Part shown: positions 33,256-40,413 of the stretch, piece after piece
How positions within the stretch are numbered: position 1 is the stretch's first letter
How the letters are laid out: the number at the start of each line of letters is the position of its first letter
Assembly: GCA_020634455.1 (NCBI GenBank)
Contig: JACKBQ010000002.1
Location: 1,116,001-1,180,000, forward strand
From: Ardenticatenaceae bacterium
GTDB lineage: Bacteria > Chloroflexota > Anaerolineae > Promineifilales > Promineifilaceae
Direction: 5' to 3'
DNA: 64,000 nucleotides
Program-made: the position numbers and the translations under genes
Notes under the pieces: model-generated
What the model was told of the DNA's origin: nothing
The model's input: the letters and a program-made list of their open reading frames with translations, nothing else
The model's database searches: none

Positions 33256-34857
33256 ATGATGTTGATGGATGATCCCAAGGATTGGCAAAAAAGGATGGAT
33301 TCTTTGCAGATAGCGGCTGATGAAACCGCCGAGGTGATGTTCCCTGTATTAGAATCGCACGCACTGGATATTGCGCGGGTTTTTGGCGTGCAAGACAAGC
33401 CTGATGCAGATGATAATCCGTTTGCAGTGGCTCTAGGCGTGTTAGATAAAACACCAGCTGCCTTTTTGGAATTAGCCGCCGCGCAGCGCCCTGCTGCTGT
33501 TCCCGAAGCGTATCGCGAATTCGACAGGCGTGATTTTTACCAACTGGTGAAGGAAACCCTCCAGTTAATTTACTGTGTTGATCTGCTGACGGCGCTCTCC
33601 ACGTTTACCGATGAAGGGTTCAAATTTTTCATGGATGGGTTTTACACCAAAAAGAACCTCCCCATTTCGCCAGACGTACCGCCACGCACCATCATGCGCA
33701 CGCTGGTTAACCAGGCATCTTTTGACCTTAGTGTCATTCAACACGCCATCAATCAGCGCCGCCGCCAACTAGATGGGCAGGCGATGTTGCAAGGCTGCAC
33801 GTTGTCTATGGCGGATCAATTAGCCTGGCTGGCAATGGAGTTAGCCATTGATGCGGGTTATTTGCCAGCAGATACGCGTATCATTACCTATTTGGCCAAA
33901 TCAATCCGCTCACGCCTGGTGCCTTATTCGCACACCTTGCTGATCAGCATTCCTTATTCCGCCCTACACTCTGGCATCAATCCATCGCGAAACTATTTGG
34001 CCATTCCCCATGAAATTGGCCATCATCTGTACTGGAACGGGACACATCCTGAATCCAAATTGACGATGCGAGATCATCTGTTGAAAAAGGTAGGTGAAGC
34101 AGAGATTAAATCTGATGATTGGCGTCTGCATTGGCTGGAAGAGATTTTTGCCGACGCTTATGCGGTGGTGTTGGCTGGTCCGGTCATTGTTCTGGATTTT
34201 CAGGATATGCTGGATGATGACATGTCTGACCATTTTCGTGAGGATACAGACAAGCACCCGATACCAGAGATACGGCCGTTCATCCAAACACAAATCCTGC
34301 GCCAGCTTACCGATGAAAACGGCACCGCCTTTTACGACCACGAATGCAAACAGCTAGACAAGAATTGGCGCAACTGGATTAAGAAACACCCGCTAAAAGC
34401 CAGCTACTCCCTCATCGGCCAAGCGCAGCCCATGCTTGGGCAAGCAATTTTGGATGATTTGGCTCCGCTAATCACCGTCATCCTGGACACCCTGACGGAT
34501 ATTCTTCCCGCAGAGAAAGAGTACACCGGCATGGAGAACTCAAACGACGTAAGCTTGCTGTTTACAGAGTTCCAAAGCTATGAAATGCCTGATGATGATC
34601 TGGAGTTGGTAAATTCCTTTTTAAATGGCAACGCGACTGATGAAGAGGAAGAAGCGATAATGGAGCATAATACGGAAATCTCATTTTGGGAGCACGTTAC
34701 TTCCGTTACGCACAAGAAGCGAGATGAAATAAAAACGGCCGAATGGATGCAGCTCCTCCGTTCCCACGGCTGGTCTAACGAAGGGCCACTAAGCGATGGT
34801 GGGGCCACAACAACGGGCACCGGTACAGGTGGTACAAACACCGGTAGTAAAAGTTAG
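33256..34857 (+). CDS. HExxH metalloprotease-like protein, unknown family
   Basis: I do not recognise the family, but a zinc-protease signature is clear: AIPHEIGHHLYWNG (His252, Glu253, His256) followed about 40 residues later by WLEEIFADAYAVVLAGP (Glu295/Glu296 and Asp300), as in gluzincin-like peptidases. The protein is 533 residues, mostly helical, without signal peptide or membrane segment. The C-terminal end is a low-complexity Gly/Thr tail. The ATG has a strong AGGAG upstream. It is divergent from the TetR gene and converges on the cyclase-like gene with its last four bases overlapping that gene's stop. Confidence 0.65.
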   Translation: MMLMDDPKDWQKRMDSLQIAADETAEVMFPVLESHALDIARVFGVQDKPDADDNPFAVALGVLDKTPAAFLELAAAQRPAAVPEAYREFDRRDFYQLVKETLQLIYCVDLLTALSTFTDEGFKFFMDGFYTKKNLPISPDVPPRTIMRTLVNQASFDLSVIQHAINQRRRQLDGQAMLQGCTLSMADQLAWLAMELAIDAGYLPADTRIITYLAKSIRSRLVPYSHTLLISIPYSALHSGINPSRNYLAIPHEIGHHLYWNGTHPESKLTMRDHLLKKVGEAEIKSDDWRLHWLEEIFADAYAVVLAGPVIVLDFQDMLDDDMSDHFREDTDKHPIPEIRPFIQTQILRQLTDENGTAFYDHECKQLDKNWRNWIKKHPLKASYSLIGQAQPMLGQAILDDLAPLITVILDTLTDILPAEKEYTGMENSNDVSLLFTEFQSYEMPDDDLELVNSFLNGNATDEEEEAIMEHNTEISFWEHVTSVTHKKRDEIKTAEWMQLLRSHGWSNEGPLSDGGATTTGTGTGGTNTGSKS

Positions 34858-37800
34858 CTTGTGAACGATAATCTTGAAAATTTTTCGATAATAAGACGAT
34901 TTTCAGGAACATTATTTAGAAACGATTCACGACTTCGTAAATCTGGAATTTTGTTGGCCTGGGTTTGCAATTGTTGGTGAGCTTGTTGCAGAACCTCGCC
35001 TGACAGTGGATGATCGTAAAACTCTAACAGGGTGTGACAAAGCCAATAAAAGCCAAATGGATCGCCCAGCCCATCCAGAACCTGTTCAGAAAATTCAGCC
35101 ATGACGAGTTCCAGCCCCGCCTGAGCTTCGTCATGGTTGCCTTTTAGATGGGCAATGTGAGCCAACCCTAGCTGCGGCGGCAGAAGATGGTGGGTTTGCT
35201 GATTCAGGTCAAAGCGCAAACTTAAAGCCGTACGCAAATTGTATTCGGCCAAGGTTAACTCATTAAGGGCAATCAATGTTTCTGCATAAACATGGCGGGC
35301 GTATGCTTCTATAAAACGCAAACCAAGCTCTTGGGCCATTTGCAGACATTTTTCGTAAAAAGGTCGTGCTTCAGCAAAACGAGTTTGTTTGGCATAGACC
35401 TCACCCAGGTTAGTCAGGTTGATGATTTCGCGCTGCCGTTCACCTGTTTCACGACGCAGTGAGAGTGAGCGCTGATAGTAATCTTCTGCCTGTTCATACT
35501 GACCTAGCATGTGGGCAATGGTGCCTAAATTATTAAGCACAACCCCAATGCCGCGGCGGTTACCCATTTCTTGATAAAGTGAAAAGGCGTTTTCCAGGTG
35601 TGCTTGCGCCAGACTGTATTCTTGCTGGTGGCCAGCAAGAATACCTAAACTGTTGATGGTAAACGCTTCTCGATGCCGATCATTTAGATTTTGTGCTATG
35701 TGCAAGACTTGCTGTTTTAACGCAACACTCTTGCTGTAATCGCCACGCTTAAGAGCAATTTCGCCAAGATTAAAAAGCGCATCTGCTTCCATGCCACGAT
35801 CACCTAACTCTTGGTAAAGAGCTAGCGCCTGATTAATGACTTGTTCGGCCTCGTTTGCTGAACCTTGCCAAAATAGTGCTGTGCCCCAAAATGAGTAGGC
35901 ATTGGCAATAAATTTTTGGTAACCGATGGTTTTGGCAATGGTCAAGCATTTTTGAGCGGCCGTAATTTCGCCAGGGTAGTCGCCAATTTCCTCAGCATAA
36001 CGCGCCTGCACCAGAAAAAATTCTGCCTGTTTTGCTTTATCCTGGCTTTGCTCGCTTAGCGCTGCCAATTCTTGGATGCGCTCTGCTTGCTCGGTGCGTT
36101 TGCCTTGCCAATGGTAGATTTTTTCCTGGGCCAGCAGCAGTTCGTAGCGGGTTTGGCGGTCTTCGGGCGGGGTGAGGGTGAGGGCACGGCCGTAATAATT
36201 GAGCGCTTCGTTGTTTTGGTACGCTTCGCGGGCAGCATCTGCGGCCTGGTGCAGGTAATGGCGAGCCTTGCCTGTGAGATTGGCCTGCTCGGCGTGGTAG
36301 GCCAGCTCGCCAAAATGGGCGGCCAGGTCGTGGGCGTAGAGCGTTTCCAACGCTTCGACGGCGAGCTTGTGCAGCGATTGCCTCCGGGAGCGCAGCTGCA
36401 TTTTGTAGGCGGCGTCGCGCACCAGTGCGTGTCGGAACAGGTAGCGCAGTTCGTTTAGTGCCGCCCAGATGGTGGCCTGTTCCGCTTCGCTGAGAATGCG
36501 CTCAATCTGTTCCTCTTCGCGCAGCATGTGGGCCAGCAGGCGTACCTCAAACTCGCGGCCCAAAACGGCCGCATGCTGCACCCCATTTTTCACCCTGGCC
36601 GTGAGCCGATCCAGGCGGGCCACCAGCAGGGCGTGGACATCGCGGGGGAGGACGGTTTGCTGAACGGCCGTTACCGCCCAGCCCTCCGCCGTTTCCCGCA
36701 GCAACTGCTGTTCCTCCAGGTAGCGCACAATCTGCTCCGTGAAAAACGGATTGCCTTCGCCGCGGGCGGTCAGCAATGTTTGCAGGCTGGGGGCGATGGG
36801 GCCGCCCAGCAGGTCGGCGGCCAGCTGGTTGAGCTCGTCTGGCGTGAGCTGGCCCAGTTGGATGGTTTGCCAGGGGATGACGCCGGTTTCGGCTTCGCTT
36901 CGCTGCTCCGGGCGGCTGGTGGCGATGATGGCCAGGGGATAGTGGGTGTCGGGAACGGCCGTTATCGTCAGCCACAGCTGCAGCAAAAATTGGCGCGAAT
37001 CATCGTCCAGCCAATGCACATCCTCGATCACCAGCAAGGTGGGCTGTTGCAAACTTTCTGCCTGGAGCAGGGTGGTGAGGGCGGTGAGGCTGTTTTCAAA
37101 ACGGCCTTGCGGCTCCAGCTGGGCGTAGAGTGAATGGGGCCAGTGCAAATCCACCAGTGCGCCCAAAAAGGAGCGGGTGCGGGCCAGCTCGTTGGCTAGA
37201 TTTTCCGCTGTGGTTTGGGCCAACAATTCAATGGATTTCTCGTCGAAATTATCTTTGTTTTCCGCTTCGCTGTGCTGGGACGATTGGTTGAAGTAGCGGT
37301 GCAGCCAGTAGCGCAGCGGGTTGAGCGATTGGCGCAAAATCTGGTCGGTCTGGCAGAGAAAAATCTGGTGCGGGCCAAAATCGGCGCTGAGCTGCTGGAA
37401 GAAGGTGTGCAGCAGGCGGCTCTTGCCGATGCCCGCTTCCCCTTCGATGCGCATGGCTCCGGCGAAACGGCCGTTCCGCAGCGGCATAACAAATTCATGC
37501 AGCCGGGCCAGCTCCGCCTGCCGCCCTAGCGTCTGCCCGCTGAAGATGGGCGCGTCCGCTTCCAATCGCCCCAGCAGCCGATAGACAGACTGCGTTTGGG
37601 CAAATCCTTTGAACGGCAGCTGGCCGATGAGCTGCATCTCGAACTGGTTTTGGGCACGTTGGAAAATCGGCCCATCCAGCCAGATTTCACCAGAAGGGGC
37701 GCTAGTCATGAAGCGAGCAGACAGGTTGACGCCGCTGCCGTAGCAGGTGAACTCCTCGTGCAGCGGCGAACCGATGAAGCCCGCGTGGGCCACTCGGTAG

Positions 37801-38816
37801 GTGACCCCCGCCCGGATGGGCACTGCGCTTTGCTCGCGCAGTGCTAGCAGAAAGCTCAGCGCCCGCTCGATGTCGGTTTCATGGGCGATCGGTGCGCCCC
37901 AAAAGAGTAGCAATGTGCAGCCTTTGTCGCCAAAATCGAGCCGACTGGTGACGCTGCCAAGCTGGCCTTGCAGGGCAAAGACGGTTTGCATGAACGGTTC
38001 CAGCCAGGCCTCATCCTGCATTTCGGGTAAGCTGATGAAGACGTTGACGATTTGGCGGAATTCGCCTTGCAACTGCTGGGCGATGAGCGTTTGGGGGAAG
38101 AAGTGGCCGAGCAGTGGCAGGTTGGGCGTGGGCGGGGTGAACGGTTGGGCGGGGGTGAGCTGGTGGGGACGGCCGTTTAAAACAAAAAATTTATGGCGCG
38201 GCAGCAGTTCCAACGCATTGCTCAAAACAGTGGTCAGTTCTTGGGTGAGCACAATCTCGCCTGGCTGAGCCACTTTTTGGGCGAGGGCGCAATCTTCAAC
38301 GGCCGTTCCCCGAAAGTAAAACGCCGCTCGCTTCTGCGCCGCATTGCGGATGATGCCCCAGCTTGCTTCGCCCAAAGCCAACCCAAATTTGGCCGTCATC
38401 TGGAAATCGCCGTAGGGAGTGTAGCTGGTGGGATTCTGGGTGAGGTGATCTTGCGCCTGCCAAGCGGCCGTGAGGGCTTGTCGGGCGGCCTGGGCTTCGG
38501 AACCGAATTGGTCGATGGGGAAAAAGGCGGTGAACGCATCCCCGGCAAGGTTGCTGATGAAGCCGCCTTGCTCAAACACGCCACGGACCAGCGGTTCAAA
38601 AATGCCCAACATCACGGAGGCCATCACTTCGGAGCCGTGCTGGCCGTGCTGCATGAGGGTTTCCATAAGTTGGGTAAAGCCGGAAACGTCGATGAAGAGG
38701 CCGACGGCCGTAAACGACCCTCGTCGTTGGGCTTGTTCAAACTGCTCAAGGATAAATTGCGGAACCAGATTGTGCATTGTTGTGTCCAGGCTGTTGCTTC
38801 TGCCCAAGTTTACCAT
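34854..38816 (-). CDS. Tandem adenylate/guanylate cyclase domains - AAA ATPase - TPR protein
   Basis: A large signalling protein of about 1320 residues. Residues 30-200 form a first class III cyclase-like domain (VGLFIDVSGFTQLMETLM, GGFISNLAGDAFTAFFP). A second at about 250-410 is more degenerate (GDKGCTLLLFWGAP, CYGSGVNLSARF). It is followed by an NTPase (GRQAELARLHEFV, P-loop IEGEAGIGKSRLL, Walker B LLVIEDVHWLDDDS) and then at least eight TPR units (ALYQELGDRGMEADALFNLGEIALKRGDYSKS). This is the domain order of mammalian soluble adenylyl cyclase. Whether it makes cAMP is doubtful, since only the first domain keeps metal-binding Asp. ATGs at 38816 and 38777 are both possible. Confidence 0.85.
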   Translation of the reverse strand: MVNLGRSNSLDTTMHNLVPQFILEQFEQAQRRGSFTAVGLFIDVSGFTQLMETLMQHGQHGSEVMASVMLGIFEPLVRGVFEQGGFISNLAGDAFTAFFPIDQFGSEAQAARQALTAAWQAQDHLTQNPTSYTPYGDFQMTAKFGLALGEASWGIIRNAAQKRAAFYFRGTAVEDCALAQKVAQPGEIVLTQELTTVLSNALELLPRHKFFVLNGRPHQLTPAQPFTPPTPNLPLLGHFFPQTLIAQQLQGEFRQIVNVFISLPEMQDEAWLEPFMQTVFALQGQLGSVTSRLDFGDKGCTLLLFWGAPIAHETDIERALSFLLALREQSAVPIRAGVTYRVAHAGFIGSPLHEEFTCYGSGVNLSARFMTSAPSGEIWLDGPIFQRAQNQFEMQLIGQLPFKGFAQTQSVYRLLGRLEADAPIFSGQTLGRQAELARLHEFVMPLRNGRFAGAMRIEGEAGIGKSRLLHTFFQQLSADFGPHQIFLCQTDQILRQSLNPLRYWLHRYFNQSSQHSEAENKDNFDEKSIELLAQTTAENLANELARTRSFLGALVDLHWPHSLYAQLEPQGRFENSLTALTTLLQAESLQQPTLLVIEDVHWLDDDSRQFLLQLWLTITAVPDTHYPLAIIATSRPEQRSEAETGVIPWQTIQLGQLTPDELNQLAADLLGGPIAPSLQTLLTARGEGNPFFTEQIVRYLEEQQLLRETAEGWAVTAVQQTVLPRDVHALLVARLDRLTARVKNGVQHAAVLGREFEVRLLAHMLREEEQIERILSEAEQATIWAALNELRYLFRHALVRDAAYKMQLRSRRQSLHKLAVEALETLYAHDLAAHFGELAYHAEQANLTGKARHYLHQAADAAREAYQNNEALNYYGRALTLTPPEDRQTRYELLLAQEKIYHWQGKRTEQAERIQELAALSEQSQDKAKQAEFFLVQARYAEEIGDYPGEITAAQKCLTIAKTIGYQKFIANAYSFWGTALFWQGSANEAEQVINQALALYQELGDRGMEADALFNLGEIALKRGDYSKSVALKQQVLHIAQNLNDRHREAFTINSLGILAGHQQEYSLAQAHLENAFSLYQEMGNRRGIGVVLNNLGTIAHMLGQYEQAEDYYQRSLSLRRETGERQREIINLTNLGEVYAKQTRFAEARPFYEKCLQMAQELGLRFIEAYARHVYAETLIALNELTLAEYNLRTALSLRFDLNQQTHHLLPPQLGLAHIAHLKGNHDEAQAGLELVMAEFSEQVLDGLGDPFGFYWLCHTLLEFYDHPLSGEVLQQAHQQLQTQANKIPDLRSRESFLNNVPENRLIIEKFSRLSFTS

Positions 38817-38902
38817 GCCAGTGGGCGAGATTGCGAGTTTGCAGGTATGTGAGTGTGCAATTATGCCAATTTGCGAGTCTGCGAGTCGGTTTTAACATTC
38901 AC

Positions 38903-38948
38903 TCGCCACTCACCACTCGCCACTCGCCACTCGCCACTCGCCACTCGC
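38903..38948. repeat. Tandem CACTCGC heptamer-like repeat
   Basis: CACTCGC/CACTCAC units occur about seven times without spacers, just before the menA -10 box. With no unique spacers it is not a CRISPR. Confidence 0.7.
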
Positions 38949-38952
38949 CTGC

Positions 38953-38958
38953 TATAAT
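38953..38958 (+). promoter_or_regulatory. -10 box of menA, probable leaderless start
   Basis: TATAAT ends eight bases before the menA ATG (38966), so transcription would start at or next to the start codon. No -35 consensus is seen because the tandem repeat occupies that position. Confidence 0.5.
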
Positions 38959-38965
38959 TTACTCT

Positions 38966-39892
38966 ATGACCGATTCAACACAAACTACACCATCCCTGAA
39001 AAAAGCGTGGCTGGATGCTGCTCGCCCACGAACGCTGCCGCTGGCGCTCTCATGTATTGCCTTGGGCACATTTTTGGCCGCTGCCGATGCTGCCTACAGT
39101 TGGCTAATTACCACGTTGTGTTTGGTAACGGCCGTTTTCCTGCAAATCCTCTCCAATTTAGCCAACGATTACGGCGACTCCATTCACGGGGCTGACCACA
39201 TGCAGCGCGAAGGCCCCCAGCGGGCCGTGCAATCCGGCCAAATTACCGCCGCCACCATGCGGCGAGCCATGTTTTTGTTTGCCGGGCTGTCCGCTGTGAC
39301 TGGGTTGGCGCTGGTCTGGCTGGCGTTTGGGGCCGATGGGCTGCTGTGGCTGCTGCTTTTTGTGCTGCTGGGCGGCGCGGCCATCTGGGCAGCAATAAAC
39401 TACACGGCAGGCAGCAAGCCGTACGGCTACGCGGGCTGGGGAGATCTGTTCGTGCTCATCTTTTTTGGCTGGGTGGGGGTGTTAGGGCCGTACTTTTTGA
39501 TGGCTCAATGGTTCAACGGGTCGCTGCTGCTGCCCGCCACGAGCTGCGGCCTGCTGGCGGTAGCGGTGCTCAACGTCAACAACATCCGCGACATCCAGTC
39601 GGACCGACAGGCGGGCAAGTTTTCTATTCCGGTGCGGCTGGGGCCGAAGCGGGCGCGGGCTTACCACTGGCTTTTGTTGGGTACGGCCGTTTTCCTGGCA
39701 ACTCTCTATGTTTTGCTCACCTTCACCAGCTACTGGGCATTTCTTTATTTGTTGGCAGTGCCATTATTGGTGCGGAACGGAACGGCCGTACAAAACACTC
39801 ATTCCCCACTTCAGCTCAATCCCTTGCTTAAGCAGATGGTGCTTTCTGCCCTGGCGTTTAACTTACTCCTCGGTCTTGGGTTGATCTTGTAA
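38966..39892 (+). CDS. menA: 1,4-Dihydroxy-2-naphthoate polyprenyltransferase
   Basis: A UbiA-family membrane prenyltransferase attaching the isoprenoid tail to DHNA in menaquinone synthesis. It is 308 residues with about eight membrane segments. The first Asp-rich motif is LANDYGDSIHGAD and the second is NNIRDIQSDRQAGK, with KPYGYAGWGDLFVLIFFGWVGV typical of MenA between them. I use the ATG at 38966: an upstream in-frame start at 38777 would run through the cyclase gene's opposite strand and the tandem repeat. It is separated by about 6.5 kb from menF/D/E, divergent from the cyclase gene. Confidence 0.88.
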   Translation: MTDSTQTTPSLKKAWLDAARPRTLPLALSCIALGTFLAAADAAYSWLITTLCLVTAVFLQILSNLANDYGDSIHGADHMQREGPQRAVQSGQITAATMRRAMFLFAGLSAVTGLALVWLAFGADGLLWLLLFVLLGGAAIWAAINYTAGSKPYGYAGWGDLFVLIFFGWVGVLGPYFLMAQWFNGSLLLPATSCGLLAVAVLNVNNIRDIQSDRQAGKFSIPVRLGPKRARAYHWLLLGTAVFLATLYVLLTFTSYWAFLYLLAVPLLVRNGTAVQNTHSPLQLNPLLKQMVLSALAFNLLLGLGLIL

Positions 39893-39931
39893 TTGTTGTT
39901 ACTCCAGGCCACCTGGTCTGGAAAATCAGCC

Positions 39932-39960
39932 TTGACGTGCCAAAAAAGCTATGCTATAGT
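39932..39960 (+). promoter_or_regulatory. Promoter of the ABC exporter leader
   Basis: TTGACG (39932-39937) and TATAGT (39955-39960) are 17 bases apart, a near-consensus sigma-70-type promoter, placed about 450 bases before the first ABC gene. Confidence 0.75.
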
Positions 39961-40010
39961 GCGCAGGCTGTGGAAAACCAGCAAAAAAATCTTAAAGGAG
40001 ATAGGCGTAA

Positions 40011-40109
40011 ATGAAAATGTACAATGACATCATCTTGATCATCGCTTCCCGTGATGCCTTCGGTGGCAGTGCCACCCTTTGCGCCTGTGACCAGGAACCT
40101 CCTTTGTGA
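40011..40109 (+). CDS. 32-codon leader peptide of the ABC exporter operon
   Basis: A short ORF that begins ATG AAA ATG TAC and ends in codons for CDQEPPL. It has AGGAG (39996-40000) ten bases upstream and a strong promoter 50 bases before it. The peptide starts MKMYNDIILIIAS and contains ATLCACD. Its DNA holds a GGTGGC/GCCACC hairpin (40063-40077) and, at 40081-40092, GCGCCTGTGACC, which can pair with the 5' arm of the following terminator. Position and structure suggest a regulatory leader whose translation controls readthrough, as bmrB does for bmrCD in Bacillus subtilis. Translation is not proven from sequence. Confidence 0.6.
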   Translation: MKMYNDIILIIASRDAFGGSATLCACDQEPPL

Positions 40110-40135
40110 ATTTATTCACAATAAAGAGTTGAACC

Positions 40136-40171
40136 AACGGTCACGGCGCTGCAAGCCCGTGACCGTTTTTT
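40136..40171 (+). terminator. Leader terminator 1, with alternative antiterminator pairing
   Basis: AACGGTCACGG (40136-40146) and CCGTGACCGTT (40157-40167) form a perfect 11-bp stem with a 10-base loop, followed by TTTTTT. Bases 40139-40149 can instead pair with 40081-40092 in the leader ORF (11 bp, one bulge). Confidence 0.8.
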
Positions 40172-40182
40172 GTTGCCGCGAT

Positions 40183-40214
40183 AAACGCCACGGGTCCGCC
40201 CTGTGGCGTTTTTT
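40183..40214 (+). terminator. Leader terminator 2
   Basis: AAACGCCACGGG (40183-40194) pairs with CCCTGTGGCGTTT (40199-40211) with one bulged base and a 4-base loop, followed by a run of T. Confidence 0.75.
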
Positions 40215-40224
40215 GTTCCCTGAA

Positions 40225-40281
40225 CCTCCCGGAGGTTTGGGATAGGGCAATTTTGCAAACAAAACCTCCGGGAGGATTTTT
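40225..40281 (+). terminator. Leader terminator-like hairpin 3, sequestering a ribosome binding site
   Basis: CCTCCCGGAGGTTT (40225-40238) and AAACCTCCGGGAGG (40262-40275) form a 14-bp stem followed by ATTTTT. The GGGAGG of the second arm is the ribosome binding site of the mini-ORF at 40282. Confidence 0.7.
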
Positions 40282-40308
40282 ATGACAAAAGGTGTCAACT
40301 TCAGTTGA
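40282..40308 (+). CDS. 8-codon mini-ORF in ABC exporter leader
   Basis: ATG ACA AAA GGT GTC AAC TTC AGT TGA follows GGGAGG by six bases, an ideal spacing. It encodes MTKGVNFS. It sits after the third hairpin and 106 bases before the ABC gene; a second regulatory peptide is possible but unproven. Its 3' half belongs to an imperfect palindrome (40287-40317). Confidence 0.4.
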   Translation: MTKGVNFS

Positions 40309-40317
40309 TACACTTTT
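40287..40317. promoter_or_regulatory. Imperfect palindrome, possible operator or hairpin
   Basis: AAAAGGTGTCAACT faces AGTTGATACACTTTT across a TC centre. It could be a repressor site for the ABC genes or a fourth hairpin of the leader. Confidence 0.4.
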
Positions 40318-40413
40318 CAAAACAAAGAATCGCTTGTGTGAAGAGTGCGTGGCTCGGTGAAGACACCGAACACAGAATCATAAAAAAGCGGTTCAGCAAA
40401 GACGGTAAACATC

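Noticed and set aside
38903..38948. CACTCGC tandem units as a possible CRISPR array
   Set aside because: Units are about seven bases with no spacers of unique sequence, and no cas genes are present.
38777..38965. An upstream start for menA giving 371 residues
   Set aside because: The added part runs through the tandem CACTCGC repeat and the cyclase gene's 5' end, contains Cys-rich nonsense, and the real family start is at 38966 behind a TATAAT.
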